This document shows positions 54,033 to 62,451 of a stretch of 62,451 nucleotides of DNA, piece after piece. Under the pieces are notes generated by a model, which saw only the letters and a list, made by a program, of their open reading frames with translations, searched no databases and was not told where the DNA came from. The translations under genes were made by a program, and so were the position numbers. The stretch's first letter is position 1. Each line of letters opens with the position of its first letter. The stretch is from Hyphomicrobiales bacterium (lineage in GTDB: Bacteria > Pseudomonadota > Alphaproteobacteria > Rhizobiales > Rhizobiaceae). The stretch spans positions 1 to 62,451 of the forward strand of contig JAFKJW010000202.1 of assembly GCA_017305925.1 (NCBI GenBank), in the 5' to 3' direction.

Positions 54033-55412
54033 TTATTTCGGATCGAGCCAGCCATGCGGCGGCGCGAAGGCGGTCATCGCCTCCTGCGGCCCCCAGCTTC
54101 CCGGCTGATAGATCGCCGGCGGCGTCGCCTCGTCGAGCACCGGCGCGACGATGCGCCACGCCGCCTCGCTGGCGTCCTGCCGGGTGAACAGCTGGCTGTT
54201 GCCGTTCATCGCGTCGCTGATCAGCCGCTCATAGGGCTCCATGTCGCCGGCCGTCTCGTCCAGCGCCGTCAGTTCCACCGGCTCGCCGACCATCTCGTCG
54301 CCGGCCCGCTTGCGGCGCGCGCCGATGGCGATGGCGACCTGCGGGCTGATGCGGAAGCGCAGAGAGTTCGCGTCGTCCGGCCCGATCGGGTCGAAGACGT
54401 CCAGCGGCGGGCGCTTCAGGCGCACCACGACCTCGGTCGCGCGCACCGGCAGGCATTTTCCCGCGCGGATGTAGAAGGGCACGCCGTGCCAGCGCCACGT
54501 ATCGATGAAGAGCCTGACAGCCGCGAAGGTCTCGACCGTCGAGCCCGGCTTCACGCCCGGCTCGTCCAGATAGCCGGCGAACTGGCCGCGCACCACATCT
54601 TCCGCGGCCAGCGGCCGGATGGCCTTCAGCACCTGCACCTTCTCGTCGATCAGGTCGTCGGCGGAATGCCCGGCCGGCGGCTCCATGGCCAGCAGCAGCA
54701 GGACCTGGAGCAGATGGTTCTCGATGACGTCGCGGATGCAGCCCACCTCGTCATAGAATTTGCCGCGCCCCTGCACGCCGAAATCCTCGGCCATGGTGAG
54801 CTGCACGCTCTCGACGAAATTGCGGTTCCAGATCGGTTCGAGGAAGGAATTGGCGAAGCGGAAATAGAGAAGATTCTGGATCGCCTCCTTGCCGAGATAA
54901 TGGTCGATGCGGAAGATCGCCTTTTCCTCGAACACCATGTGCAGGATGCGGTTCAGCCAGCGCGCCGTCTGCAGGTCGCGGCCGAAGGGCTTTTCCACCA
55001 TGATGCGCGCGCCCGTCGCCGCGCCGGACTGCTCGAGGCCCTGCACCACCGGCTCGAACATGGAGGGCGGCACGGCCAGATAGTGCAGCGGCCGGCGAGC
55101 CTCCCCAAGCGCCTCTTTCAGCGCGTCGAAGGTCGACTGATTGCGATAGTCTCCGCTCACATAATGCAGCAGCCCGGCCAGTTTCGCGAAGACCGCTTCG
55201 TCCACGGACCCGAGCGCGGCGGCCACGCTGTCGTGGGCGCGCGCCTTCAGCTTTTCGACGTCCCACGGCTCGTAAGCGACACCGATCACCGGCTCGGCGA
55301 GCGTGCCGCGTTCCACCATGGCATAAAGCGAGGGAAAAAGCTTCTTGTAGGCGAGGTCGCCGGTGGCTCCGAAGAGCACGAGCGCGTCGGAGCGTTCCTG
55401 CATGTCGGTCAT
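54033..55412 (-). CDS. zwf: Glucose-6-phosphate 1-dehydrogenase
   Basis: First enzyme of the oxidative pentose phosphate and Entner-Doudoroff routes; 459 residues, slightly shorter than the 490-residue standard form. It has the nucleotide motif [18 protein letters not shown] and the substrate-binding [20 protein letters not shown]. The start at 55412 ([15 protein letters not shown]) is clear. It lies seven bases after gnd in the same transcript, but pgl and edd, often neighbours, are absent. Confidence 0.94.
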   Translation of the reverse strand: MTDMQERSDALVLFGATGDLAYKKLFPSLYAMVERGTLAEPVIGVAYEPWDVEKLKARAHDSVAAALGSVDEAVFAKLAGLLHYVSGDYRNQSTFDALKEALGEARRPLHYLAVPPSMFEPVVQGLEQSGAATGARIMVEKPFGRDLQTARWLNRILHMVFEEKAIFRIDHYLGKEAIQNLLYFRFANSFLEPIWNRNFVESVQLTMAEDFGVQGRGKFYDEVGCIRDVIENHLLQVLLLLAMEPPAGHSADDLIDEKVQVLKAIRPLAAEDVVRGQFAGYLDEPGVKPGSTVETFAAVRLFIDTWRWHGVPFYIRAGKCLPVRATEVVVRLKRPPLDVFDPIGPDDANSLRFRISPQVAIAIGARRKRAGDEMVGEPVELTALDETAGDMEPYERLISDAMNGNSQLFTRQDASEAAWRIVAPVLDEATPPAIYQPGSWGPQEAMTAFAPPHGWLDPK

Positions 55413-55419
55413 CGCCGCC

Positions 55420-56430
55420 TCACCCGGCCTTCGGCTTTTCGAGGTGGCCGCCGAAGGCGTAGCGCATGGCGGAAAGCAGCTTGTCGGCGAATTCGGCCTC
55501 GCCGCGCGAGCTGAAGCGGTCGAAGAGCGCGGAGGCGAGCACCGGTGCCGGCACGCCGGTGTCGACGGCGGCCTTGAGCGTCCAGCGGCCCTCGCCGGAA
55601 TCGGACACATGGCCGCTGAAACCTGCCAGGACGGGATCATCCTTCAGCGCCTGCGCAGTAAGGTCCAGCAGCCACGAGCCGATGACGCTTCCATGCCGCC
55701 ACACCTCGGTGACGGCGGGAAGATCGATGTCGAAGCGATAGTATTGCGGTTCGGCGAGCGGCGTCGTTTCGGCGTCCGCTTCGCGGCGGACGGCGCCGGC
55801 ATTCGCCGCCTTCAGGATGTTGAGGCCCTCGGCATAGGCCGCCATCACGCCGTACTCGATGCCGTTATGGACCATCTTGACGAAATGTCCCGCCCCGCTC
55901 GGCCCGCAATGCAGGTAGCCGAAGGGCGCGGTGCCGGCATCGGGCGGCGCCTTGGCGCCCTTCTCGGCGCCCGGAGCGAGCGTGGCGAAAACCGGATCGA
56001 GGCGGCGGACGGCCTCCTGCGGCCCGCCGATCATCAGGCAGTAGCCGCGTTCCAGCCCCCAGACGCCGCCGCTGGTGCCGACGTCGACGAAGTTCAGGCC
56101 GGCCGGCTGCAACTTTGCGGCGAGATCCACCGCGTCGCGATAATAGGAATTGCCGCCGTCGATGATGGTGTCGCCCTTCTCCATCAGGCCGGCCAGCTTC
56201 TCGACATTCTGCCCGGTTATGGCGGCCGGCAGCATCAGCCAGGCGGCGCGGGGCTTCTCCAGCCTGGCGACGAAATCCTCCATGGAGGCAGCCCCGACCG
56301 CTCCGGCTTCCACCAGCGCCGCGACCGCCTCCGGATTGATGTCGTAGACGACGCACCGGTGCCCGGCGCGCAGCAGGCGCTGCACCATGTTCGCGCCCAT
56401 CCTGCCGAGGCCTATCATTCCGATCTGCAT
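55420..56430 (-). CDS. gnd: 6-phosphogluconate dehydrogenase, decarboxylating (short form)
   Basis: A 336-residue enzyme of the shorter, usually NAD-preferring GndA/YqeC group, converting 6-phosphogluconate to ribulose-5-phosphate. It begins [20 protein letters not shown] and carries [26 protein letters not shown] and the catalytic-lysine region [16 protein letters not shown]. It is followed by zwf, giving a two-gene oxidative pentose phosphate operon. Confidence 0.94.
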   Translation of the reverse strand: MQIGMIGLGRMGANMVQRLLRAGHRCVVYDINPEAVAALVEAGAVGAASMEDFVARLEKPRAAWLMLPAAITGQNVEKLAGLMEKGDTIIDGGNSYYRDAVDLAAKLQPAGLNFVDVGTSGGVWGLERGYCLMIGGPQEAVRRLDPVFATLAPGAEKGAKAPPDAGTAPFGYLHCGPSGAGHFVKMVHNGIEYGVMAAYAEGLNILKAANAGAVRREADAETTPLAEPQYYRFDIDLPAVTEVWRHGSVIGSWLLDLTAQALKDDPVLAGFSGHVSDSGEGRWTLKAAVDTGVPAPVLASALFDRFSSRGEAEFADKLLSAMRYAFGGHLEKPKAG

Positions 56431-56574
56431 GATGGATTTCCTGTGATGGAGGAAGAGATGAACGTCGCGCGCCGAACCCGGTTCCCGGGAGAGCGCTTCA
56501 CCTCCTGGGGAGACGAATAGCGGCAGCATGCAACGATTGCGCGGCATGCCCGGCCACGCTCGGCGGAGGCGGCC

Positions 56575-57021
56575 TCAGTTCTTCGGGCGCAGCCGGATCA
56601 CGATGTCGACATTGGCGATTTCCATGCCCTCCGGCGGTTCCGGGAGGTTTTCGACGCGCACCGCGCCGGGATCGATGTCGAACACGCGGCTTTCGCCCTC
56701 GATGAAGAAATGGTGATGGTCGGACGTGTTGGTGTCGAAATACGTCTTCGCGCCCTCGATCGCCAGGATGCGCAGCAGGCCCGCCTCCGTGAACTGGTGA
56801 AGCGTGTTGTAGACCGTCGCCAGCGAGACCGGCACGCCGGCCGTCACGGCCTCCTCGTGGAGCTCCTCGGCCGAGAGATGCCGATCCCCCTTGGCGAAGA
56901 GCAGGGAGGCGAGGGCAAGGCGCTGCCGCGTCGGGCGCAGGCCTGCCTCGCGCACCCGCCGGTCTATGTGCTCAAGCCCCGTTTCCAGATCGAAGTCCAA
57001 TCGCAAGCGCCTATTCCCCAT
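56575..57021 (-). CDS. irr: Iron response regulator Irr (Fur family)
   Basis: A 148-residue Fur-family regulator. It shows GLRPTRQRLALASLLFAKGD, the DNA-recognition segment SLATVYNTLHQFTEAG, and the haem/metal-binding HHH in TSDHHHFFIEGESRVFDIDP. The N-terminal haem regulatory motif (GCPWHD) of Bradyrhizobium Irr is absent, as in most other Rhizobiales. It lies divergent from fabA, the usual rhizobial place for irr. It should repress iron-using and haem genes when iron is low. Confidence 0.93.
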   Translation of the reverse strand: MGNRRLRLDFDLETGLEHIDRRVREAGLRPTRQRLALASLLFAKGDRHLSAEELHEEAVTAGVPVSLATVYNTLHQFTEAGLLRILAIEGAKTYFDTNTSDHHHFFIEGESRVFDIDPGAVRVENLPEPPEGMEIANVDIVIRLRPKN

Positions 57022-57213
57022 GCACCGGAAGGCTCTGCCGGCCGGAATATGCCATGCCGAAGATATATTCCGTGGCCCGGATGCGATCAATAGCGCTGAT
57101 TGACGCCGCATGGTCCGGCACGTTAAGCGCAATGCCCTGTTTCCGACCTGAAACAGTGTGTGATAGGAACGGCGTGGAGGGCGCCCGAAGCGGCGCCCGA
57201 GCAAGGAGACGAA

Positions 57214-57729
57214 ATGGCCGAACGCAAATCCAGCTACGACTACGGCGACCTGCTGGCTTGCGCGCGCGGAGACCTGTTCGGGCCGGGCAACGCGCAGTTG
57301 CCGGCGCCGCCCATGCTGATGTTCGACCGGATCACCGAGATCAGCGAGACGAGCGGAGCCTTCGACAAGGGGTTCATCCGCGCCGAGTTCGACATCCGGC
57401 CGGATCTCTGGTTCTTCGCGTGCCATTTTCCCGGTAATCCGATCATGCCGGGATGCCTCGGCCTCGACGCCATGTGGCAGATGACGGGCTTTTTCCTCGG
57501 CTGGCTGGGCGAGCCCGGCAAGGGCATGGCCCTTTCCACCGGCGAGGTGAAGTTCAAGGGCATGGTGACGCCCTCGGTGAAAAAGGTCGAATACGGCGTC
57601 GACTTCAAGCGCGTGATGCGCGGCCGCCTCGTGCTCGGCATCGCCGACGGCTGGCTGAAGGCGGACGGCGAGCCCATCTATGCGGCGACGGACCTGAAGG
57701 TCGGCCTCTCGAAACAGCCGGCCGCCTGA
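57214..57729 (+). CDS. fabA: 3-hydroxydecanoyl-ACP dehydratase/isomerase FabA
   Basis: Makes the cis-3-decenoyl-ACP branch point for unsaturated fatty acids; 171 residues. The catalytic pair is His71 and Asp85 within [20 protein letters not shown]. The ATG at 57214 has AAGGAG seven bases upstream. fabB follows in 34 bases and then fabI, forming a complete unsaturated-fatty-acid elongation operon. Confidence 0.96.
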   Translation: MAERKSSYDYGDLLACARGDLFGPGNAQLPAPPMLMFDRITEISETSGAFDKGFIRAEFDIRPDLWFFACHFPGNPIMPGCLGLDAMWQMTGFFLGWLGEPGKGMALSTGEVKFKGMVTPSVKKVEYGVDFKRVMRGRLVLGIADGWLKADGEPIYAATDLKVGLSKQPAA

Positions 57730-57763
57730 CCGCCGGACGGGATTTGCACCAGGAGGAGCGCGG

Positions 57764-58984
57764 ATGAGACGAGTCGTCGTGACGGGCATCGGCATCGTTT
57801 CCTCGATCGGCAACGATGCCGCCGAGGTCGAGGAATCGCTGCGTCAGGCCAGATCCGGCATCACCCGGTCCGAGCAGTTCGCCGAGTATGGTTTCCGCAG
57901 CCAGGTCTGGGGCCATCCGACGCTCGATCCGACCGACCAGATCGACCGCCGCGCGCTGCGCTTCCTGCACAAGGGCAGCGCCTGGAACTATGTCGCCATG
58001 CAGCAGGCCATCGCCGATGCCGGGCTCGAGGAGGGCGACGTCACCAGCGAGCGCACCGGCATCATCATGGGTTCCGGCGGCCCGTCGACAAGGACCATCT
58101 ACGAGGCGGCGGAGACGACGCTGAAGAACGGGAGCCCGAAGCGCATCGGCCCCTTCGCCGTGCCGAAGTCCATGTCGTCCACGGCGTCCGCGACGCTCGC
58201 CACCTCCTTCCGGATCCACGGCGTCAACTACACCATCTCGTCGGCCTGCTCGACCTCGGCCCACTGCATCGGCAATTCGGCCGAGATGATCCAGTGGGGC
58301 AAGCAGGATGTGATGTTCGCCGGCGGCCATGAGGATCTCGACTGGACGATGTCCAATCTGTTCGACGCCATGGGCGCCATGTCGTCGAAGTTCAACGATA
58401 CGCCTGCCGTCGCCTCGCGCGCCTACGACATCGACCGCGACGGCTTCGTGATCGCCGGCGGCGCCGGCGTCGTGGTGCTGGAGGAACTGGAGCGCGCCAA
58501 GGCGCGCGGCGCGAAGATCTATGCCGAATTCACCGGCTACGGCGCCACTTCGGACGGCTACGACATGGTCGCCCCTTCGGGCGAGGGGGCAGAGCGCTGC
58601 ATGCGGCTGGCGCTCTCGACCGTAAAGGCGCCCGTGGACTACATCAACACTCACGGGACCTCGACGCAGGTCGGCGACGCCAAGGAGATGGCGGCCATCC
58701 GCGCGGTGTTCGGCGAGCAGATGCCGAACATCACCTCGACCAAGTCCCTCACCGGCCACTCGCTGGGCGCGGCAGGCGTGCATGAATCGATCTACTCCAT
58801 CCTGATGATGCAGAAGCGTTTCATCGGAAAGAGCGCGCATATCGACACGCTCGATCCGGAATTCGAAGGCATGCCGATCGTGCGCGAGCGCATCGACGAC
58901 GCCAGGATCGACACCGTCCTGTCGAACTCGTTCGGCTTCGGCGGAACCAATGCCACGCTGGTCTTCCAGCGTTACGTCGCCTGA
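57764..58984 (+). CDS. fabB: 3-oxoacyl-ACP synthase I FabB
   Basis: Condensing enzyme of 406 residues that elongates unsaturated acyl chains. The catalytic triad is Cys162 ([10 protein letters not shown]), His297 ([11 protein letters not shown]) and His332 (GHSLGAAG). GGAGG precedes the ATG. It is located between fabA and fabI, as expected for FabB rather than FabF. Confidence 0.96.
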   Translation: MRRVVVTGIGIVSSIGNDAAEVEESLRQARSGITRSEQFAEYGFRSQVWGHPTLDPTDQIDRRALRFLHKGSAWNYVAMQQAIADAGLEEGDVTSERTGIIMGSGGPSTRTIYEAAETTLKNGSPKRIGPFAVPKSMSSTASATLATSFRIHGVNYTISSACSTSAHCIGNSAEMIQWGKQDVMFAGGHEDLDWTMSNLFDAMGAMSSKFNDTPAVASRAYDIDRDGFVIAGGAGVVVLEELERAKARGAKIYAEFTGYGATSDGYDMVAPSGEGAERCMRLALSTVKAPVDYINTHGTSTQVGDAKEMAAIRAVFGEQMPNITSTKSLTGHSLGAAGVHESIYSILMMQKRFIGKSAHIDTLDPEFEGMPIVRERIDDARIDTVLSNSFGFGGTNATLVFQRYVA

Positions 58985-58997
58985 TCGGGAGACCGCG

Positions 58998-59810
58998 ATG
59001 AACGGATTGATGAAGGGCAAGCGCGGCCTCGTCATGGGCGTCGCCAACGACCATTCGATCGCTTGGGGCATCGCCAGCAAGCTCGCCGAGCACGGCGCCG
59101 AGCTCGCCTTCACCTACCAGGGCGAGGCGTTCGGCCGGCGCGTCAAGCCGCTCGCCGAGAAGCTCGGGACGAAGCTCGTCCTGCCCTGTGACGTGGAGGA
59201 CGGCGCGTCCGTGGCGCAGACCTTCGAGCAACTCAAGGCCGAGTGGGGCGGCATCGACTTCCTCGTCCATGCGATCGGCTTTTCCGACAAGAACGAGCTG
59301 AAAGGCCTTTACGCAGACACCACGCGCGAGAACTTCATCCGCACCATGGTGATTTCCTGCTATTCCTTCACCGAGGTGGCGCGCCACGCCGCCGCCCTGA
59401 TGCCGGACGGTGGCACGATGATCACGCTCACCTATGCCGGCTCCGTGCGCGTCATGCCGAACTATAACGTCATGGGCGTGGCCAAGGCAGGCCTGGAGGC
59501 CAGCGTGCGCTACCTCGCCAACGACTATGGCCCGCGCGGCATCCGCGTCAACGCGATCTCGGCCGGGCCGGTGCGGACGCTGGCGGGAGCGGGCATCTCG
59601 GACGCCCGCTACATGTTCTCCTACCAGCAGCGCAACGCGCCGCTGCGCAAGACGGTGACGCTGGACGAGATCGGCGGCTCGGCCGTCTACCTGCTGTCCG
59701 ACATGTCGGGCGGCGTGACCGGCGAGATCCATTACGTCGACTGCGGCTACCACATGGTGTCGATGCCGACGCTCGACGAGTTGAAGCGCACCGACACCGG
59801 CAAGGACTGA
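58998..59810 (+). CDS. fabI: Enoyl-ACP reductase FabI
   Basis: NADH-dependent enoyl reductase of 270 residues. The FabI motif is VANDHSIAWGIA; catalytic residues are Tyr156 and Lys163 (Y-x6-K in YNVMGVAKAG), with Tyr146 in the TYAGS strand. It is the usual target of triclosan. The ATG at 58998 follows GGGAG. It completes the irr/fabA-fabB-fabI block. Confidence 0.95.
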   Translation: MNGLMKGKRGLVMGVANDHSIAWGIASKLAEHGAELAFTYQGEAFGRRVKPLAEKLGTKLVLPCDVEDGASVAQTFEQLKAEWGGIDFLVHAIGFSDKNELKGLYADTTRENFIRTMVISCYSFTEVARHAAALMPDGGTMITLTYAGSVRVMPNYNVMGVAKAGLEASVRYLANDYGPRGIRVNAISAGPVRTLAGAGISDARYMFSYQQRNAPLRKTVTLDEIGGSAVYLLSDMSGGVTGEIHYVDCGYHMVSMPTLDELKRTDTGKD

Positions 59811-59819
59811 AGTCCCGGA

Positions 59820-60899
59820 TCAGCGACGCGCGCGGAACACCTTGAAGCCGGCTTCCTCGGCAAGCTTCCAGACCTTCGAAAAGCCGCGCCGCAGCGTTTC
59901 CTCATAGGGAAGCTGCCGGTTCGCGACCATGAAAAGCTCCCCTCCGGGCTTCAGCGCCCTGCTTGCCGCTGCGATCAGCGCCGTGCCGATCCCCGGATCG
60001 GCGGCGCGGCCCTGATGGAAGGGCGGGTTCATGACGATCGCATCGTAGCGCCGCCCGACCGGCTCGGCCGCGAGATCCTGCCAGAAGAAGTCCCTTGCCT
60101 TGCCGGACCCCGCCAGATTGAGCCTTGCCGCATCCAGCGAGGCATGGTCCGCCTCATAGAGGTCGATCGCGCCGATCCCCGGCGCAGCTTCCGCCAGCCG
60201 GACCGAGAGATATCCCCATCCGGCGCAGAAATCGGCAGCCTCGCCGGCCAGATCGGCCGGCAGGTGGCCAGCCAGCAACCGCGAACCCAGGTCGACCCGG
60301 TCGTGGCTGAACATGCCCGGCGCGGCGCGGAAACGGCCTTCGACCAGCGGCAGCGCCTCGCGCCGACCGGCATCGAGGCCGGCCAAGTGTTCCGCGATCT
60401 TCGGCGAGGCATATATCCAGAACACCTCGCCATGGTTCTTCGACAGGTGCCCGGCGACCGGGACATTCTCGGGCAGGCGCTTGCGCAGGCTTGCTATGCC
60501 GTCCGTCCTGCCGCCGGCCATGACGATCAAACCGCCGTCACGAACACGCCGCGCAGCCTCGGCAAGGCGCGCCTCATTCTCCCCACGATGGCGGCCGGCG
60601 AGCCCCAGCGCGAGATCGTAGCCGTCGCCTTCGGCGGCGGGCAGGACATGCGCGCCGGAATCCCGGAGCTTCAGATAATCCGGCCTGAACCCCTGCACCA
60701 GCGTCCAGCCGCAGCGGAGCGCGGGCGGTATCGGAAGCGCCGGCACGGCACCGAGATAAAGGCCGCGCGCCGACTCCGGCGGGGCCCGGAGGGCATCGGC
60801 CGCGAAAGGATAAAACAGCGGGGGCCAGGTGTCGCGCGTCGGGATTTTCGAAGCCTCCAGCAGGGTTATGCGGCCAGATGGAGCATCCGCAATGCGCAT
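59820..60899 (-). CDS. rsmC: 16S rRNA (guanine-N2)-methyltransferase, RsmC type
   Basis: A 359-residue SAM-dependent methyltransferase with an inactive N-terminal and an active C-terminal methyltransferase domain. The C-terminal domain has the SAM region ADFCAGWGYLSVRLAEAAPG and the catalytic NPPF in IVMNPPFHQGRAADP. The ATG at 60899 is the best start; a TTG at 60953 would add 18 residues. It converges with fabI across nine bases. It modifies a guanine of 16S rRNA, probably G1207 by analogy. Confidence 0.9.
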   Translation of the reverse strand: MRIADAPSGRITLLEASKIPTRDTWPPLFYPFAADALRAPPESARGLYLGAVPALPIPPALRCGWTLVQGFRPDYLKLRDSGAHVLPAAEGDGYDLALGLAGRHRGENEARLAEAARRVRDGGLIVMAGGRTDGIASLRKRLPENVPVAGHLSKNHGEVFWIYASPKIAEHLAGLDAGRREALPLVEGRFRAAPGMFSHDRVDLGSRLLAGHLPADLAGEAADFCAGWGYLSVRLAEAAPGIGAIDLYEADHASLDAARLNLAGSGKARDFFWQDLAAEPVGRRYDAIVMNPPFHQGRAADPGIGTALIAAASRALKPGGELFMVANRQLPYEETLRRGFSKVWKLAEEAGFKVFRARR

Positions 60900-61166
60900 T
60901 CCTCGGGGGAATTGCAAGGCCGGCGCACCGATGCGACCACCCGGCCGGGACAATGTCCTCCGTTGCCGCTCCGCCTGCTGGACATCTTCCCTCGCGGGGA
61001 CAGGTTTTGGCTGGGGCCGACATTTGCTGGCCGTGGTAATTCAAGGCGGCGCGGCTGGCCGGAAAAAGCGATACGCTTCGTCCGATTCGAACCTTGCTGC
61101 GACAAGCAAGGTCATCCGGCGGCGACCCCTTTATGCATGCCGCAGATTTCAATCCTGGAGATGCGG

Positions 61167-62339
61167 ATGGCGATTCGACACGCGGCGGCACTCATATTGG
61201 CGGCCTCGATCTGCTTTGCAGCGGCTTCTGTTGCGAGCGCGAATGATTTTGCGACGAAGGCAGGCGCGGCTTTCACGCCTGTTGTGAAGCAATTTGATAT
61301 TCCTGGCCTCGTCGTAGGAGTGACGAGAAATGGTGCGCATGAATTCTACACAACGGGCATGGCATCGCGGGCCGACGGACGCCCCGTGACGGCGGATACT
61401 CTCTTCGAACTCGGTTCCATAAGCAAGATTTTCAACGTCACTCTGGCTGCCTTGGCGGAAGAGCGTGGAGCATTCAGTCTCGACGATACCGTTGCACGTC
61501 ACGTTTGCGCCGACCGCTGTTCGATCGGAGCCAACCTCACGCTCATGGACTTGGCCACCCATCATTCGGGCGGGCTGCCGTTACAGGTGCCGAACAATGT
61601 TTCCGATGTTAAGGAATTGGTGAACTGGCTCAAGCGCTGGAAGCCGCCGCAGCCCGGCGCACGAAGCTATTCCAACATCAGCATTGGAATGCTTGGTTAT
61701 ATCTCGGCCAGCTCCATGGGAATGAACTATAAGCAAGCTGCTCAGACGGTGCTCTTTCCGGCATTCGGCTTGAAAAATACCTGGATCGACGTACCTCAGG
61801 AAGCAATGGATCAGTATGCCTTCGGCTACGATCGAAAGACCAACAGGCCGATCCGTGTGACGCCGGGAGTTCTGGATGCGGAAGCCTACGGGGTCAAGTC
61901 GAGTGCGCGAGACATGCTCAAAGTCCTGGACGTCGAACTCGGACGCGGAGAGGTATCCGATGAACTCCGAAAGGCGATAGCGCGAACCCAGCAAGGCCAG
62001 TTCAAGACCGCGAAATTCACCCAGGACATGATCTGGGAACAGTATGCCTGGCCCGCCGACCTGGAGACGATGACATCCGGCAACGGTTACGATTTCATCC
62101 TGAAGCCGCAGCCCGTCGAAAGGATCACGCCGCCGCTCGCTCCGCAGAAAGACGTGATCCGGAACAAGACAGGCTCGACCAATGGTTTTGGAGGATATGT
62201 AGCGATGATTCCGGGCGAAAATCTCGGCATCGTCGTGCTTGCGAACAGAAACTATCCAAACGAAGAGCGCGTAAAGGCCACTTATTCTTTGATCAGGGCG
62301 CTGCTTTCTAGATCATTTCGCATTTATGTTGACTTATAG
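61167..62339 (+). CDS. Class C beta-lactamase-like serine hydrolase, C-terminus altered by an insertion element
   Basis: A 390-residue exported serine hydrolase of the AmpC/esterase group. It has a signal peptide (AAALILAASICFAAASVASA), the nucleophile motif S84-I-S-K87, Y168-S-N170, and K334-T-G336. All AmpC motifs are present, so beta-lactamase activity is plausible, but many such enzymes are esterases or peptidases. The start at 61167 has GGAG upstream; ATG at 61161 is an alternative. GC is visibly lower than in the neighbours, suggesting transfer. The last residues, about SRSFRIYVDL, are encoded by the IS630-type end that abuts the gene. Confidence 0.88.
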   Translation: MAIRHAAALILAASICFAAASVASANDFATKAGAAFTPVVKQFDIPGLVVGVTRNGAHEFYTTGMASRADGRPVTADTLFELGSISKIFNVTLAALAEERGAFSLDDTVARHVCADRCSIGANLTLMDLATHHSGGLPLQVPNNVSDVKELVNWLKRWKPPQPGARSYSNISIGMLGYISASSMGMNYKQAAQTVLFPAFGLKNTWIDVPQEAMDQYAFGYDRKTNRPIRVTPGVLDAEAYGVKSSARDMLKVLDVELGRGEVSDELRKAIARTQQGQFKTAKFTQDMIWEQYAWPADLETMTSGNGYDFILKPQPVERITPPLAPQKDVIRNKTGSTNGFGGYVAMIPGENLGIVVLANRNYPNEERVKATYSLIRALLSRSFRIYVDL

Positions 62340-62451
62340 CCGGCGTTTTCGACGTAGTTCCTGCACTCTGTTGGGGTGACGGCATCGAGGACATTTGCGA
62401 TGGCGTTGTGAACGGTTTCGACACTTCGCTGGGCTGCTTGTCGCATCCAGT
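62310..62451. mobile_element. Right-hand end of an IS630-type insertion sequence (partial)
   Basis: The end of a transposase gene enters from the right edge. The probable element boundary is in TTTCTAGATCATTTCGCATT near 62307-62326, with a TA as in IS630 targets. The inner sequence and the other end lie outside the window, so the boundary is inferred. Confidence 0.6.
62324..62451 (-). CDS. IS630 family transposase, C-terminal fragment
   Basis: The reverse strand encodes about 41 residues ending in a TAA at 62324. The segment WMRQAAQRSVETVHNAIANV, then the stretch with TPTECRNYVENAGYKST, matches the C-terminus of IS630-type (DDE) transposases, which end in an NYxxNAGY-like block. The DDE residues lie outside the window. 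The stop codon lies within the 3' end of the beta-lactamase-like frame on the other strand. Confidence 0.8.
   Translation of the reverse strand, partial: WMRQAAQRSVETVHNAIANVLDAVTPTECRNYVENAGYKST

Overview
The window is high-GC DNA (about two thirds G+C) from the chromosome of an alphaproteobacterium of the order Hyphomicrobiales/Rhizobiales, most like the Mesorhizobium/Aquamicrobium/Phyllobacteriaceae group. The basis is gene order and gene types: miaB-phoH-ybeY-corC-lnt-xre-metK-trmB, rpsT-dnaA-dnaN-recF-moeB, irr next to fabA-fabB-fabI, a Flp/Tad pilus locus, CtrA-type and EcfG-type promoter motifs, and two families of long palindromic intergenic repeats. This assignment is inference from synteny; no rRNA or tRNA gene lies in the window.

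Layout. 1-7.7 kb: housekeeping cluster (tRNA modification, ribosome maturation, lipoprotein acylation, SAM synthesis, tRNA methylation). 8-17.9 kb: main Tad pilus locus (flp, cpaA-B-C-D-E-F, tadB, tadC, with tadD on the other strand). 18-21.5 kb: a CsbD stress gene behind a perfect EcfG-type promoter, a zinc-ribbon protein, and an aminopeptidase-MarR-NlpC/P60 operon. 21.5-31.1 kb (minus strand): a Yej-type peptide ABC importer with two tandem substrate-binding proteins, interrupted by a vapBC toxin-antitoxin pair. 31.2-35.5 kb: cytochrome c, kdsB, pheA, a Dabb protein, nudC and a HIT protein. 35.7-41.6 kb: SRP RNA, dnaX, ybaB, a SleB-like hydrolase, recR and a lytic transglycosylase. 41.7-43.5 kb: a second small Tad cluster (secretin-N-like protein and two TadE-type pseudopilins). 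43.5-46.1 kb: deoB, mutM, rpsT. 46.1-51.9 kb: dnaA with a long AT-variable leader, dnaN, recF, moeB. 52-56.4 kb: 2-hydroxyacid dehydrogenase, SH3 protein, zwf, gnd. 56.5-59.8 kb: irr and fabA-fabB-fabI. 59.8-62.45 kb: rsmC, a lower-GC class-C beta-lactamase-like gene, and the end of an IS630-type element running out of the window.

Most of the window is conserved housekeeping DNA. I found no clearly undescribed defence or metabolic system. The more interesting signals are: (a) palindromic repeats that supply protein ends, as an in-frame 156-nt insert splitting the signal peptide of a lytic transglycosylase, as the C-terminal tail of MoeB, and as the tail of a frameshifted peptide-binding protein; (b) an apparent microhomology deletion near the 3' end of the second yejA-like gene; (c) vapBC sitting inside the yej operon with its stop codon overlapping the yejF start; (d) three perfect TTAA-N7-TTAA CtrA-type boxes that tie both Tad clusters and a wall hydrolase together; (e) a perfect EcfG promoter followed by an orphan UUCG terminator ahead of csbD, a candidate stress-induced small RNA or attenuator; (f) an IS630-type end abutting, and probably trimming, the beta-lactamase-like gene.
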